A DNA stretch of 64,000 nt from Prauserella flavalba (lineage in GTDB: Bacteria > Actinomycetota > Actinomycetes > Mycobacteriales > Pseudonocardiaceae), in NCBI RefSeq assembly GCF_003202235.1, contig NZ_MASU01000009.1, forward strand, positions 250,501-314,500, read 5' to 3'. Every line of letters begins with the position of its first letter. Positions within the stretch are counted from its first letter, which is position 1. The translations under genes and the position numbers were made by a program. Under the pieces are notes generated by a model, which was not told the DNA's origin, ran no database searches, and was given only the letters and a program-made list of their open reading frames with translations. Of this stretch, positions 16,303-27,029 are shown in pieces.

Positions 16303-17706
16303 CTAGGCGCCGCGGCGGTCGAGCTCGGCGAGGATCTCGGGGCCGAGCTGGGTGACGTCCCCCGCGCCCATGGTGACCAGCAGGTCCCCGGGCTTGACCA
16401 GGTCGGCGGCGAGCGCGGCCGCCCGGTCGAACGCGGGCTCGTAGTGCACGGTCGCACCGGTGATCCGCTCGGCGATCAGCTCACCGGTGACGCCGGGCTG
16501 CGGCTCCTCGCGCGCGCCATAGACGTCGAGCATGATCACCTCGTCGGCGAGCCCGAGCGCGGCGGCGAACTCGTCGGCGAAGGTTCGCGTGCGCGAGTAC
16601 AGGTGCGGCTGGAACACCACCAGGACGCGGCCGAGTCCCGCCGCGTGCCGCACGGCCTTCAGCTGCGCGGCGACCTCCGTGGGGTGGTGGGCGTAGTCGT
16701 CGTACACGCGCACGTCACCGGCGCGGCCCTTGAACTCGAAGCGCCTGCGCACCCCGCCGAACGCGGCGAGGCCCTCGGCGAGGCCGTCAACGGGCGCGCC
16801 CAGCTCCAGCCCGGCCAGCAGCGCGGCGACGGCGTTGAGCGCCATGTGCTCGCCCGGCACCGCCACCCGCACGTCGCGCTCCTCGCCGGCGAGCGCGATC
16901 CGCACGGTCCCGCCGTCCTCGCCGGGCGTGTAGCCGAGCACGCGGGCGTCCTGCTCGCCGGTGGCCGCGCGGCCGTAGCGGCGCACGCGCACGCCACCGG
17001 CCTCCGCGCGGGCGGCGAGCTCGGCCGCGGGCGCGTCGTCGGCGCACACGACGAGCACCCCGCCCGGCTCGATGCGCTGGACGAACTGCGCGAACACCGC
17101 GACGTAGGCCTCGGCGGTGCCGTGGTGGTCGAGGTGGTCCGGTTCGACGTTGGTCACCACGGCGACCGACGGGGTGTAGGTCAAAAACGAGCCGTCGCTC
17201 TCGTCGGCCTCGGCGACGAACAGACCGCCCTCACCGTGGTGGGCGTTGGCCCCCGACTCGTTGAGGTCGCCGCCGATCGCGAACGACGGGTCGAGCCTGC
17301 AGTGCTGGAGCGCGACCGTGAGCATCGAGGTGGTCGACGTCTTGCCGTGGGTGCCCGCGATGCACGCGGTGCGGTGGCCCGCCATCAGCGCGGCGAGTGC
17401 CTGCGCGCGGTGCAGCACCGGCACCCCACGCTCCCTGGCGGCGGCCAGCTCCGGGTTGGTGTCCTTGATCGCGGTCGACACGATCACGGCCGACGGCCCG
17501 CCCTCGAAGGCGTCGAGGTTCTCCGCGCGCTGGCCCACCTCGATGCGGGCGCCCTGCGCGCGCAGCGTGAGGAACGCGCGGGAGTCCTTCGCGTCGGAGC
17601 CGGACACCTCCGCGCCGCGGGCGAGGAGGATGCGGGCGATGCCGCTCATCCCGGCACCGCCGATGCCGATCAGATGGGCGCGCCGCAGCTCATCGGGAAG
17701 TTCCAT
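16303..17706 (-). CDS. murC: UDP-N-acetylmuramate-L-alanine ligase
   Basis: Adds L-Ala to UDP-MurNAc, the first peptide step of cytoplasmic peptidoglycan synthesis. A 467-residue Mur ligase: N-terminal nucleotide fold [13 protein letters not shown], central ATPase with [12 protein letters not shown], and [11 protein letters not shown] in the linker to the C-terminal domain. The start overlaps the end of murG by 17 bp. Confidence 0.97.
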   Translation of the reverse strand: MELPDELRRAHLIGIGGAGMSGIARILLARGAEVSGSDAKDSRAFLTLRAQGARIEVGQRAENLDAFEGGPSAVIVSTAIKDTNPELAAARERGVPVLHRAQALAALMAGHRTACIAGTHGKTSTTSMLTVALQHCRLDPSFAIGGDLNESGANAHHGEGGLFVAEADESDGSFLTYTPSVAVVTNVEPDHLDHHGTAEAYVAVFAQFVQRIEPGGVLVVCADDAPAAELAARAEAGGVRVRRYGRAATGEQDARVLGYTPGEDGGTVRIALAGEERDVRVAVPGEHMALNAVAALLAGLELGAPVDGLAEGLAAFGGVRRRFEFKGRAGDVRVYDDYAHHPTEVAAQLKAVRHAAGLGRVLVVFQPHLYSRTRTFADEFAAALGLADEVIMLDVYGAREEPQPGVTGELIAERITGATVHYEPAFDRAAALAADLVKPGDLLVTMGAGDVTQLGPEILAELDRRGA

Positions 17707-18826
17707 GTCCCCCAGCCTCCAGAACGAGTTTCGCCAGCACCTCGTCGGCCTCGCGGTGCCCCAGCGCCACCGCGGCCGCGCTCATCTTCGCGAGCCGCTC
17801 CGGGTCGGTGACGAGCGGCAGCACCAGCTCCGCGACCTTCTCCGGGGTCAGCTCGGCGTCGGGCACGAGCAGGGCCGCACCGGCGTCGACGGCGGGCTCG
17901 GCGTTGAGCGCCTGCTCGCCGTTGCCGTGGGGCAGCGGCACGAACACCGACGGCAGGCCCACGGCCGACACCTCGGCCACGGTCATCGCGCCCGAGCGGC
18001 ACAGCACCATGTCGGCGGTGGCGTAGGCGAGGTCCATGCGCTCCAGGTACGGCACCGGCACGTACGCGGGGCGGCCGGGGTACTCGCGCACCGCCACGGT
18101 GTTCTTCGGCCCGTGCGCGTGCAGCACGCCGACCCCGGCGTCGGCGAACTCCTTCGCCGCGCCGGACACGGCGGTGTTGATCGAGCGGGCACCCTGCGAA
18201 CCGCCGAAGACCAGCAGCGTCGGCGCGTCCGGGTCCAGGCCGAAGTGCTCGCGCGCCTCGACCCGCAGCGCGGCCCGGTCGAGCGCCGTGATCGAGCGGC
18301 GCAGCGGGATGCCGACGACGTCGGCGCCGGGCAGGGTCGTCCCCGGCACGGCGACCGCGACCTTCTTCGCGAACCGGGCGCCCACCTTGTTGGCGAGGCC
18401 CGCGTGCTTGTTCGCCTCGTGCACCACGATCGGCACGCGGCCGCGCGCGGCCAGGTAGGCGGGCAGCGCGACATAGCCGCCGAAGCCGACCACCACGTCG
18501 GCGCCGACGCGGTCCAGCACCTCGCGGGTGCGGCGCACGGCGTCGCGGACCTTCAGCGGAAGCCGCAGCAGCTCCGCGGTGGGCTTGCGCGGCAGCGGCA
18601 CGGGCGGGATGAGCTCCAGCGGGTAGCCCCTCGCGGGAACGAGCCGGTTCTCCAGACCGCGCTCGGTGCCCAGCGCGACCACCCTGGCGTCCGGCCGCAG
18701 CCGCTTGACGGCGTCGGCCAGCGCGAGCGCCGGTTCGATGTGGCCGGCCGTTCCCCCACCGGCGACGACCACCGTCGGTGCCGCCGCAGCAGCGGCCTTC
18801 TCGCCCCCAGGTACGGGCTGGCTCAC
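17690..18826 (-). CDS. murG: MurG, lipid II-forming GlcNAc transferase
   Basis: Transfers GlcNAc to lipid I on the inner membrane face. A 378-residue GT28 enzyme with [17 protein letters not shown] near the N-terminus, the hydrophobic membrane patch region, and C-terminal [14 protein letters not shown] and [14 protein letters not shown] for UDP-GlcNAc binding. It overlaps ftsW by four bases and murC by 17. The N-terminus (about 15 residues before VVVAGGG) is slightly extended. Confidence 0.97.
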   Translation of the reverse strand: MSQPVPGGEKAAAAAAPTVVVAGGGTAGHIEPALALADAVKRLRPDARVVALGTERGLENRLVPARGYPLELIPPVPLPRKPTAELLRLPLKVRDAVRRTREVLDRVGADVVVGFGGYVALPAYLAARGRVPIVVHEANKHAGLANKVGARFAKKVAVAVPGTTLPGADVVGIPLRRSITALDRAALRVEAREHFGLDPDAPTLLVFGGSQGARSINTAVSGAAKEFADAGVGVLHAHGPKNTVAVREYPGRPAYVPVPYLERMDLAYATADMVLCRSGAMTVAEVSAVGLPSVFVPLPHGNGEQALNAEPAVDAGAALLVPDAELTPEKVAELVLPLVTDPERLAKMSAAAVALGHREADEVLAKLVLEAGGHGTSR

Positions 18827-20292
18827 CTGTGTCCTCTCCGCGTCGAACTTCCTCGCTGGGTGCCGCCTCGCGGCGTGCTCCGTCGACCGTACTCCGGGGC
18901 CGCCCGCCTGCGGTCGGGCGCCGCCGCCGAACGCGCGCTGCGGGGAGCGGGCCTGCCGCCCTTGGACTGGCCGCTCCGGCCGCTGCCCCTGCGCTTCGAG
19001 GGGGGCCGGTACGGGTCCGGCGCGGGCAGCCTCATCAGGCGCCCGAACTTACCGGGGCCCTGGGTGCGCAGTGCCGCCACCGCCTCGGGCTCGTGCCGGG
19101 CGCAGTTGGCCAGGATGCCGAACAGCAGCATCGTCACCAGCAGCGACGTCCCGCCGTAGGAGATCATCGGCAGCGTCACGCCGGTGACGGGCAGCAGGCC
19201 GACGACGTAGCCGATGTTGATGGCCGCCTGCGCCACCAGCCACACCGTGAGCGTGCCCGCGACGATGCGGATCCACGGGTCGAGGTTGCGCACGGCGATC
19301 CGCAGCCCGACGAAGGCGAGCAGCCCGAACAGGCCGATCACCACGAGGCAGCCGACGAAACCGAGCTCCTCGCCGATGAGCGCGAAGATGAAGTCGTGCT
19401 GCACGTTCGGCAGGTACATCCACTTCGACTGGCCCTGCCCGAGGCCCTTGCCGAACAGCCCGCCGTCGGCGAGCGCGTAGAGCGCCTGATTGGCCTGCAG
19501 CCCCTTGCCCAGCGGGTCGGAGTCGGGGTTGAGGAACGACATGATGCGGTCGAGCCGGTACTGCGCGACCAGCGCGAGCGCGATGGCCCCCGCGACACCC
19601 CCCGCGAAGATCACCGCGAACAGCCGTTTCGGCGCGCCGGCGAACCACAGCAGCGCCACGAGCACCACGCCGAGGGTGATCGTGCCGCCGAGGTCGGGCT
19701 GGGCCATCACCAGCGCGAACATCAGCAGCGCCACCGGCACCAGCGGCACGAGCAGGTGCCGCCACTGGTGCAGCACCTGGTACTTCACCACGAGGATGTG
19801 GGCGCCCCACAGGGCGAGCGCGACCTTCGCGACCTCCACGGGCTGCAGCGAGAGCGGGCCGATCACGAACCAGCCCTGCGAGCCGTTGACCTGGCTGCCG
19901 AGCGGGGTGAGCACGAGCGCCAGGAGGCCGAGGCACACGACGACGCCGGTGGACGACAGCGCGCGGATGCGTTTCAGCGGCACGCGCACGCCCAGCCAGA
20001 AGACGATCGCGCCGAGCACGCAGAACAGCAGGTGCCGCTGGAAGAGCGCGTAGACGCTGGAGTCGCTGCCCGGGCTGTACGACGAGACCGACGACGCCGA
20101 CAGCACCATCACGATGCCGATCGCGCCGAGCGTGCCGCACGTGGCGAGGATCAGGTGGAAGTCGGCCAGCGGGCGGGACAGCCACGCCGTGAGCGCCGTG
20201 CGCACCGCCGTGAAGCCGCGCTCGGCCCGTTCCCTCCTGCGGCGGGGGCCCCGCTCGCCGGTGCTGTCCCGGACCTCGTCAACCGCCGTCAC
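18823..20292 (-). CDS. ftsW: FtsW, SEDS peptidoglycan polymerase
   Basis: A 489-residue polytopic SEDS glycosyltransferase that polymerises septal glycan with its partner class B PBP. It shows about ten membrane segments, [21 protein letters not shown], the catalytic-loop region, and [19 protein letters not shown] basic, Ser/Arg/Gly-rich cytoplasmic tail of about 80 residues follows [17 protein letters not shown] and is the likely FtsZ-contact region. It overlaps murD by 14 bp and murG by four. Its usual partner gene ftsI is not in this window. Confidence 0.96.
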   Translation of the reverse strand: MTAVDEVRDSTGERGPRRRRERAERGFTAVRTALTAWLSRPLADFHLILATCGTLGAIGIVMVLSASSVSSYSPGSDSSVYALFQRHLLFCVLGAIVFWLGVRVPLKRIRALSSTGVVVCLGLLALVLTPLGSQVNGSQGWFVIGPLSLQPVEVAKVALALWGAHILVVKYQVLHQWRHLLVPLVPVALLMFALVMAQPDLGGTITLGVVLVALLWFAGAPKRLFAVIFAGGVAGAIALALVAQYRLDRIMSFLNPDSDPLGKGLQANQALYALADGGLFGKGLGQGQSKWMYLPNVQHDFIFALIGEELGFVGCLVVIGLFGLLAFVGLRIAVRNLDPWIRIVAGTLTVWLVAQAAINIGYVVGLLPVTGVTLPMISYGGTSLLVTMLLFGILANCARHEPEAVAALRTQGPGKFGRLMRLPAPDPYRPPSKRRGSGRSGQSKGGRPAPRSARSAAAPDRRRAAPEYGRRSTPRGGTQRGSSTRRGHR

Positions 20293-21694
20293 GCTCGTGC
20301 TGCCCTCTCAGCGCGGCCACGGCCGCGGCGAACGCGTCCCCGCGTGCCGCGTAGTCGCGGAACATGTCCAGCGACGCGGCAGCGGGCGCGAGCAGCACCG
20401 CGTCACCGGGTTGCGCCAGGGCGCGGGCCGCGCTCACCGCCGAAGTCATGGGTTCATGGTCACCCGGACCCAGCCGCTTCACCGGGACATCCGGCGCGTG
20501 TCGCGCAACAGCGGCGGCGATCACGTCGGCGTCGGCGCCCAGCAGCACCACCCCGCGGAGCCGTCCCGCGACCGTCGCGACCAGCTCCTCCACCGACGCG
20601 CCCTTGAGCAGGCCGCCCGCGATCCACACCACGGAGGGGTGCGCGAGCAGGGAACCCACGGCGGCGTGCGGGTTCGTGGCCTTCGAGTCGTTGATGTAGC
20701 GGACGCCGCCGAGCTCGGCGACCTCGACGGCCCGGTGCGCACCGGGCCGGAACGCGCGCAGCCCCTGCGCGACCGCCTCGGTACCGACGCCGTACGCCCT
20801 GGCCAGCGCCGCGGCGGCCAGCGCGTTGGCCACGTTGTGCGGCCCGGCCGGGCGCACGTCGGCGAGCGTGGCGAGCTCCTCGGCGTGGTGCGCCGGATCG
20901 GCGACGAACGCGCGGTCGACCAGCAGGTCCTCCACCACGCCGAGCTCACCGGGCCTGGGCGTGTCCAGGCGGAAGCCGACGCGCGCGGCGCCCTCCGGCG
21001 CGTGCTCCCCTGCCAGCCGCACGGACGTCGCGTCACCGGCGTTGTGCACCACGGTCGCCGAGTGCGCGTGGATCGTGCCCTTGGCCTCGGCGTAGGCGTC
21101 GAAGCCGCCGTGCCAGTCCAGGTGGTCCTCGGCGACGTTGAGCACCACGGACGCCGTCGGCGCGAGCGTGCTCGACCAGTGCAGCTGGAAGCTCGACAGC
21201 TCCACGGCCAGCGCCTCGTGCCCCGCGAGCACGGCGTCGAGCACGGCGAAGCCGACGTTGCCGCAGGCCACCGCGTCCACCCCGCCCGCACGCAGCATCG
21301 ACTCCAGCATGCCGACCGTGGTGGTCTTGCCGTTGGTGCCGGTGACCGCGAGCCACGCCGGCGGGCGGTCGAGGTCCCGGGAGATCCGCCAGGCCAGCTC
21401 GACGTCGCCGATCACCTCGACGCCTCGCGCGGCCGCCGCCGCGAGCAGCGGGGCGCCCGGCCGCCAGCCGGGGCTGGTCACGACCAGGGACGTGCCTTCG
21501 GGCGGCTCGGTGAGGCCGGGGACGAGCGTGGCGCCGAGCCCGTCGAGCTCGGCGAGCCGCTCCGCGTTGCCGTCGGTGACGGTGACCTCGGCGCCCAGCC
21601 CGGTCAGCGCGGTGGTCACCGACCTGCCGGTCACCCCGGCACCCGCGACGAGCACTCGCATCCCGGCTGTGTCCACGCGGTCCGCGCGGTCCAT
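20279..21694 (-). CDS. murD: UDP-MurNAc-L-Ala:D-glutamate ligase
   Basis: Adds D-Glu to the growing stem peptide. A 471-residue Mur ligase: N-terminal Rossmann part VLVAGAGVTGRSVTTAL, the ATPase loop AVTGTNGKTTTVGML, HLDWHG in the central domain, and YINDSKATNPHAA in the C-terminal domain. It starts 5 bp after mraY and overlaps ftsW by 14 bp. Confidence 0.96.
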   Translation of the reverse strand: MDRADRVDTAGMRVLVAGAGVTGRSVTTALTGLGAEVTVTDGNAERLAELDGLGATLVPGLTEPPEGTSLVVTSPGWRPGAPLLAAAAARGVEVIGDVELAWRISRDLDRPPAWLAVTGTNGKTTTVGMLESMLRAGGVDAVACGNVGFAVLDAVLAGHEALAVELSSFQLHWSSTLAPTASVVLNVAEDHLDWHGGFDAYAEAKGTIHAHSATVVHNAGDATSVRLAGEHAPEGAARVGFRLDTPRPGELGVVEDLLVDRAFVADPAHHAEELATLADVRPAGPHNVANALAAAALARAYGVGTEAVAQGLRAFRPGAHRAVEVAELGGVRYINDSKATNPHAAVGSLLAHPSVVWIAGGLLKGASVEELVATVAGRLRGVVLLGADADVIAAAVARHAPDVPVKRLGPGDHEPMTSAVSAARALAQPGDAVLLAPAAASLDMFRDYAARGDAFAAAVAALRGQHERDGG

Positions 21695-21699
21695 GCCTT

Positions 21700-22785
21700 C
21701 TAGCCTCCTCCGAGCCCGAGCTGCTCGCTGTAGAACAGGCCGAGTCCGAACATGCAGCAGATCGCCGCGAGCAGCCAGAACCGGATGATCACCGTGGTCT
21801 CGGCCCAGCCTGCCAGCTCGAAGTGATGATGAAACGGCGCCATCCGGAACAGCCTGCGCCGCGTCGTGCGGAACACCGCGATCTGCAGCACCACCGAGAT
21901 CATCTCGACCACGAACAGGCCGCCGATCACGATCGCGAGCAGCTCGGTGCGGGTGGTCATCGACAGCCCGGCGACCAGGCCACCGAGCGCGAGCGAACCG
22001 GTGTCACCCATGAAGATCTTCGCGGGCGCGGCGTTCCACCACAGGAACCCGACGCACGCACCGGCCCCGGCCGCGGCCACCACCGCGAGGTCGAGCGGGT
22101 CGCGCACGTCGTAGCAGGCGGCCTGCGGCGACTCCACGCAGCTGAGCCGCGCCTGCCAGAACGCGATCACGACGTAGGTGGACAGCACCATCGCGGCGGC
22201 GCCGCCCGCGAGCCCGTCGAGGCCGTCGGTGAAGTTCACCGCGTTCGACCACGCCGAGATCAGCAGGTAGCAGAAGAGGATGAACACCGGCACCGGGAAG
22301 AAGATCAGCGCCAGGTCCCGCACATAGGAGAGGTTCTGCGACGCCGGGGTGAGCCCGTTCTCGTCGGCGAACTGCAGCGCGAGGATGCCGAAGCCGAGCG
22401 CGACGACGAGCTGGCCCACCAGCTTCGCCGTCTTGTTCAGCCCGAGGTTGCGCTGCTTGCGGATCTTGATGAAGTCGTCGAGGAAGCCGACGATCCCGAG
22501 CCCCACCGACAATCCGAGCACCAGCAGTCCCGACGCCGTCGGCCCGTCGTTGCTGGAGCTGCGCAGCCAGTCCGCGAGGTGGGCGACGAAGTACGCGACC
22601 ACCATCGCGACGATGATCGCCACGCCGCCCATCGTCGGCGTGCCGCGCTTGGACTTGTGCCCCTCCGGGCCCTCCTCGCGGATCTCCTGGCCGAAGCCCT
22701 GCTTGGAGAAGAACCGGATCAGGTACGGCGTGAGCAGGATGGAGACCAGCAGCCCCACCGAGGCTGCGATCATGATGCTGATCAC
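21700..22785 (-). CDS. mraY: MraY, phospho-MurNAc-pentapeptide translocase
   Basis: Makes lipid I from UDP-MurNAc-pentapeptide and undecaprenyl phosphate. A 361-residue enzyme with about ten membrane helices. Conserved pieces are [18 protein letters not shown]-type motif [25 protein letters not shown] and the loop [14 protein letters not shown]. Its start overlaps the murF stop by four bases. Confidence 0.97.
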   Translation of the reverse strand: MISIMIAASVGLLVSILLTPYLIRFFSKQGFGQEIREEGPEGHKSKRGTPTMGGVAIIVAMVVAYFVAHLADWLRSSSNDGPTASGLLVLGLSVGLGIVGFLDDFIKIRKQRNLGLNKTAKLVGQLVVALGFGILALQFADENGLTPASQNLSYVRDLALIFFPVPVFILFCYLLISAWSNAVNFTDGLDGLAGGAAAMVLSTYVVIAFWQARLSCVESPQAACYDVRDPLDLAVVAAAGAGACVGFLWWNAAPAKIFMGDTGSLALGGLVAGLSMTTRTELLAIVIGGLFVVEMISVVLQIAVFRTTRRRLFRMAPFHHHFELAGWAETTVIIRFWLLAAICCMFGLGLFYSEQLGLGGG

Positions 22786-24242
22786 GCGTTATCGCCTTCC
22801 AGTAGCGAATCGGCCACGCGCCACAGCTCGGCGACCTTCGAGGCCTTCACCAGAACGACGTCGTCGGGACGCAGCTCGCCGCGCAGCAGCGCGACGGCGG
22901 CGTCGGTGTCGGGCACCAGGACCGACTCCTCTCCCCAAGAACCCTCGTGGCTCGCGCCGTGATGCATGGCCGCGGCCTCCTGGCCGACCACGACGAGCCT
23001 GCTGATGTTGAGCCGGACGGCGAGCCTGCCGATCTCGTCGTGCGCGGACACGGTATCCGCCCCGAGCTCGCCCATCACACCGAGTACCGCCCACGAGCGG
23101 CGCTGCTTCGCCATCGACGCCAGCGTCTTGAGCGCGGCCCGCATCGACTCCGGGTTGGCGTTGTAGGAGTCGTTGAGGACGGTCACGCCGTCCGCGCGGG
23201 TCGTGACCTCCATGCGGCGCGCGGAGCGGCGCTGCGCGGCGGACAGCCGCCGCGCGACGTCGGCGATCGGCGAACCCAGCTCCAGCGCCACGGCGGCGGC
23301 CGACAGCGCGTTGCCGACGTGGTGCTCCCCGAACAGGCCGAGCGTCACGTCGGCCTCGCCCTGCGGGCTGACCAGCCGGAACGACGCGCGGGCCTGCTCG
23401 TCGAGGCGCACGTCCTCGGCGCGCACGGTGGCGTCCGGGTGCTCGCCGACCCCGACGATCCTGGCCTTCGTGCGCGCCGCCATCGCGGCGACGAGCGGGT
23501 CGTCGAGGTTGAGCACCGCGACGCCGTCGGCGGGAAGCGCCTCGACGAGCTCGCCCTTGGTCTTGGCGATGCCCTCGCGGGAGCCGAACTCACCGACGTG
23601 CGCGCTGCCGACGTTGAGCACCACGCCGATGCGCGGGGGCGCGACGGCCGCCAGCTCGGCGATGTGACCGGGCCCGCGCGCGGAGAGCTCCAGCACCAGG
23701 TGGCGGGTGCTCTCGTCGGCGCGCAGCGCCGTCCACGGGTGGCCGAGCTCGTTGTTGAACGAACCCGGCGGGGCGATGGTCGGCCCGAGCGGCTCCAGCA
23801 GCTGCGCGATCAGGTCCTTGGTGGACGTCTTGCCCGACGAGCCCGTGACGCCGACGACCGTGAGCCCGCCCTCGGCGAGCCGGGTGACCACGTGCCGGGC
23901 GAGCTTGCCCAGCGCGGCGAGCACGGCGGCGCCGGAGCCGTCGGTGTCGCCCGCCAGCGCGACCGAGCGCTCGTGGGCCGCGCCCGGCGGCAGCGGCGGC
24001 ACGATCACGGCGGGCGCGTCGACCTCGCGGGCGGCCAGCACCCCGGCGGCGCCCACCTCGATCGCGCGCGCGGCGAACGTGTGCCCGTCCACCCGCTCGC
24101 CGGGCAGCGCGACGAACAGCCCGCCCTCGGTGAGCTGCCGGGAGTCGAACTCGACCGACCCGGTGACGCGCTCGCCGCCGTCGGTGTTGTGCAGCCTGCC
24201 GCCGACGACGTCGGCGATCTCGGCCAGGCTCAGCGCGATCAC
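22782..24242 (-). CDS. murF: UDP-MurNAc-tripeptide:D-Ala-D-Ala ligase
   Basis: Adds D-Ala-D-Ala to complete the pentapeptide. A 486-residue ligase: N-terminal substrate domain with [37 protein letters not shown] for [12 protein letters not shown], and [15 protein letters not shown] in the C-terminal part. It overlaps murE and mraY by four bases each, so translation is coupled. Confidence 0.97.
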   Translation of the reverse strand: MIALSLAEIADVVGGRLHNTDGGERVTGSVEFDSRQLTEGGLFVALPGERVDGHTFAARAIEVGAAGVLAAREVDAPAVIVPPLPPGAAHERSVALAGDTDGSGAAVLAALGKLARHVVTRLAEGGLTVVGVTGSSGKTSTKDLIAQLLEPLGPTIAPPGSFNNELGHPWTALRADESTRHLVLELSARGPGHIAELAAVAPPRIGVVLNVGSAHVGEFGSREGIAKTKGELVEALPADGVAVLNLDDPLVAAMAARTKARIVGVGEHPDATVRAEDVRLDEQARASFRLVSPQGEADVTLGLFGEHHVGNALSAAAVALELGSPIADVARRLSAAQRRSARRMEVTTRADGVTVLNDSYNANPESMRAALKTLASMAKQRRSWAVLGVMGELGADTVSAHDEIGRLAVRLNISRLVVVGQEAAAMHHGASHEGSWGEESVLVPDTDAAVALLRGELRPDDVVLVKASKVAELWRVADSLLEGDNA

Positions 24243-25834
24243 ACGGTCACCTCGAGTTTGTCGCGGATGGCTGCCTCCAGCTCGTCGCGGTCGGAGAAGG
24301 GGTGGACCACACCGGCGACCTCCTGGCCGGTCTCGTGGCCCTTGCCCGCCACGAGCACCACGTCGCCGGGGCGGGCGCGCTCGACGGCGGTGACGATGGC
24401 CTCGCGACGGTCGCCGATCTCCAGCACCTCACCGCCTCGGGCGGGGCTGACGGCGCGCGCGCCGTGCAGCATCGCGGCCCTGATGGCGGCGGGATCCTCG
24501 CTGCGGGGGTTGTCGTCGGTGACGATCACCAGGTCGCTGCCCCTGACCGCGGCCTCGCCCATCATCGGGCGCTTGGCGGTGTCGCGGTCGCCGCCGCAGC
24601 CGAGGACGGTGATGATGCGGCCCTCGGTGCGGGCGCGCAGCGCCTGCAGCGCCTGGGTGACGGCGGCGGGCTTGTGGGCGTAGTCGACGACGGCCGTGAA
24701 CTCCTGGCCGAGGTAGACGCGCTCCATGCGGCCGGGCACCTCGACGCTCGCGAGTCCCTCGACGATGTGCTCCAGCGGCACGCCCGTGGTGTCGAGGATC
24801 GCGGCGGCCAGCGCGGCGTTGGCGACGTTGAACTCGCCCGGCAGCGGCAGCGTCGCGGTCGCGGTGCGGCCGTCGGGGTGGTGCAGCACGAAGGACTGCT
24901 CGCCCGTGCCCGTGATCGCGATGTCGGAGGCACGCCACACGGCCTTGGTGCCGGGCTCGGTCGACACGGTCACGGTCTGCGGGGTCACCAGCTGCTGGCC
25001 CCACGCGCTGTCGACCACCACGGCCTCGTGCGTGGACCGGCCGTCGAACAGCAGCGACTTGGCGGCGAAGTACTCCTCCATGTCGCGGTGGAAGTCCAGG
25101 TGGTCCTGGGAGAGGTTCGTGAAGGCGCCGACGGCGAAGCGGGTGCCGTTGACGCGGCCCAGCGCGAGGGCGTGGCTGGAGACCTCCATCGGCACGTGCG
25201 TGACGCCCTGCTCGGCCATCACCGCGAACAGCGCCTGCAGGTCGGGGGCCTCGGGGGTGGTGAAGGCGCTGGCGAGGCGCTCGCCCGCGATACGTGTCTC
25301 GACCGTGCCGATGAGGCCGGTGATCCGGCCCGCCGCGCGCAGACCCGACTCGACGAGGTAGGCGGTGGTGGTCTTGCCGGAGGTGCCGGTGATGCCCAGC
25401 ACGGCGAGTTGCAGCGACGGCTCGCCGTAGATCCACGCGGCGATCTCGCCGAGGACCGCGCGCGGATCGCTGTGGACGAGCACGGGGAGGTCGGTGTCGC
25501 GCAGCGCGGGGCGCTCCGCGCCCGCCTCGTCGGTGAGGATCGCGGCGGCGCCCGCGGAGATCGCGTCGGCGGCGAAGTCGGCGCCGTGCGCGCGGGCGCC
25601 GGGCAGCGCGGCGAAGAGGTCACCGGGGATCACGTGCTGCGCACGCAGCGTCGCACCGGTCAGCGCGATCTCGGCGGCGGCCGGGTCGGCGATCAGGCGG
25701 GCATCGGCGCGCGCGACCAACGTCGTCAGCGGCACCGGTTCGATGCGGTGCGGACGCGGCGGCGCGACGACGGCCTTGGCCGGGCTGTCCGGAACCCGCC
25801 CTGCCTGGGCGGACTCGTCCTTGTTGACAGACAC
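24239..25834 (-). CDS. murE: UDP-MurNAc-tripeptide synthetase, meso-DAP type
   Basis: Adds the third stem-peptide residue. A 531-residue ligase with GITGTSGKTTTAYLVESGL for ATP and, decisively, the TDDNPRSEDP motif that recognises meso-diaminopimelate, so the wall is DAP-type. The extra N-terminal 30 residues before IEPVPLTTL are low complexity. It is the first cell-wall gene of the block. Upstream, where mraZ-mraW-ftsL-ftsI would be expected, lie a repeat array and the end of the Mce4 operon. Confidence 0.97.
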   Translation of the reverse strand: MSVNKDESAQAGRVPDSPAKAVVAPPRPHRIEPVPLTTLVARADARLIADPAAAEIALTGATLRAQHVIPGDLFAALPGARAHGADFAADAISAGAAAILTDEAGAERPALRDTDLPVLVHSDPRAVLGEIAAWIYGEPSLQLAVLGITGTSGKTTTAYLVESGLRAAGRITGLIGTVETRIAGERLASAFTTPEAPDLQALFAVMAEQGVTHVPMEVSSHALALGRVNGTRFAVGAFTNLSQDHLDFHRDMEEYFAAKSLLFDGRSTHEAVVVDSAWGQQLVTPQTVTVSTEPGTKAVWRASDIAITGTGEQSFVLHHPDGRTATATLPLPGEFNVANAALAAAILDTTGVPLEHIVEGLASVEVPGRMERVYLGQEFTAVVDYAHKPAAVTQALQALRARTEGRIITVLGCGGDRDTAKRPMMGEAAVRGSDLVIVTDDNPRSEDPAAIRAAMLHGARAVSPARGGEVLEIGDRREAIVTAVERARPGDVVLVAGKGHETGQEVAGVVHPFSDRDELEAAIRDKLEVTV

Positions 25835-25889
25835 GCGGGAAGGTTACCGGCGCGGCACTCGGCTCCTGGAAGCGGTGCAGCCCCTCGCG

Positions 25890-26204
25890 CGAGTCCCCCG
25901 CTCCTGCCCGCGAGCCCCCCACTCGGAGCAGCGAGTTCCCCGCTCCAGCGCGCGAGTCGTGCACTCCCGTTCGCGAGTCGTGCGTTCCCGCTCGCGAGTC
26001 GTGCACTCCCGTTCACGAGTCGTGCACTGGAGACGGCGAGTTGTGCGTTCACGGTGGCCCGCGGATTTCGCGGCGGCTCCGAACGCACAACTCGCGCGCC
26101 CGAACGCACGACTCGCGGTCCCGAACGCACGACTCGCGGTCCCGAACGCACAACTCGCGGTCCCGAACGCACGACTCGCGCGCTGGAGCGGGCGACTCGC
26201 GGGG
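25890..26204. repeat. Convergent 21-bp repeat arrays (locus 2) between the Mce4 operon and murE
   Basis: This fills most of a 370-bp gene-free stretch. The left arm has eight units, with the CGAG step at 25890, 25911, 25932, 25953, 25974, 25995, 26016 and 26037, all exactly 21 bp apart. The right arm has six inverted units, with ACTCGCG at 26090, 26111, 26132, 26153, 26174 and 26195, also exactly 21 bp apart. The final unit touches the stop codon of the last Mce4 gene (26205-26207). A short GC-rich dyad, CCGCG-GATTT-CGCGG, lies between the arms. Units share the core CGCGAGTCGTGCACTCC with locus 1. Units nearest murE are most decayed. Confidence 0.92.
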
Positions 26205-27029
26205 TCAGAGGCCCGCCAGGGCCGCGATCCTCCACTCGCCGCCGACGCGCTTGGCGACCACGGCCAGCGCGGCGCTCGTGGTCTCCTGGCGGCCGGCGTC
26301 ACCCGGATGGAGGGTCTGCTGGTCGACGAGGGCCAGCACGCGCGCCTCGTCGCCGGTCAGCTCCTGCACGCCGATCGAGCGCACCGTGGTGGTGCGCACC
26401 AGGCGCTGTTCGCGCGCCTGCGCCGACGCCGCCGCGAAGCTCGCCTCGTACTGGCCCACCGCCCGCTCCACCAGCACGCGGCCGGCCGCGCGCTCGGTGC
26501 GCTCGAGGTTGTTGTAGTCGTAGGAGAAAATCGCCTTGAGTCCCGTGCTCACCTGGTCGGCGACCTCGCGCGTCGCGGCGTCGTCCGCCAGCGCGACGTT
26601 GCCGCCCGGGTCCCGCAGCCGCTGCGCCTCCAGCGCCGACCACACCGCCACGCCCACCGCCAGCACCAGCACCGCGGCCAGCACCGCCATGATCGTCGCC
26701 CGCCTGGCCGGCATCCCCGCGACCCGCCCGGCCGCGGCGGCACCGGCAGTCGGCTCGCGGTCCCGCTCCGGCTCCGCGGCGTGCTCGGCCGCCGGATCCA
26801 GGTCCCGCTCCCGCTCCGGTTCGGGGTTCCGCTCCGAGGCCGGGTCTCGCTCCGCTTCGGGTTCCCGCTCGGCCGCCTCCGGCTCCCGCGCCCGTGCGGC
26901 ATCGCTCGCCGACGCCGCGAGGCCCTCCCGGTCCGCAGGACGGGAGCCCGCGGCGCCCCGCGCGAACGGCGACGGCACCCGCCGCCGCACCATCTCCTCC
27001 GCTCCGGCCTCGGTACCCGGCTCGCTCAT
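26205..27029 (-). CDS. Mce-associated membrane protein (Mam4B-like)
   Basis: A 274-residue bitopic protein. The cytoplasmic N-terminus contains an unusual Glu/Arg/Pro stretch of about 45 residues (48-92, repeats of the type EPE-R-E). A membrane helix follows (about 112-130, TIMAVLAAVLVLAVGVAVW), then an extracytoplasmic domain (about 135-274) of the Mce-associated fold. Homologues stabilise Mce transport complexes, and its place as the last gene corresponds to mam4B of mycobacteria. It overlaps the previous gene by four bases. Identity rests on position and fold more than on motifs. Confidence 0.83.
   Translation of the reverse strand: MSEPGTEAGAEEMVRRRVPSPFARGAAGSRPADREGLAASASDAARAREPEAAEREPEAERDPASERNPEPERERDLDPAAEHAAEPERDREPTAGAAAAGRVAGMPARRATIMAVLAAVLVLAVGVAVWSALEAQRLRDPGGNVALADDAATREVADQVSTGLKAIFSYDYNNLERTERAAGRVLVERAVGQYEASFAAASAQAREQRLVRTTTVRSIGVQELTGDEARVLALVDQQTLHPGDAGRQETTSAALAVVAKRVGGEWRIAALAGL

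Noticed and set aside
25890-26204. CRISPR array
   Set aside because: Units are contiguous at 21 bp without unique spacers, arms are inverted to each other, and no cas genes are near.
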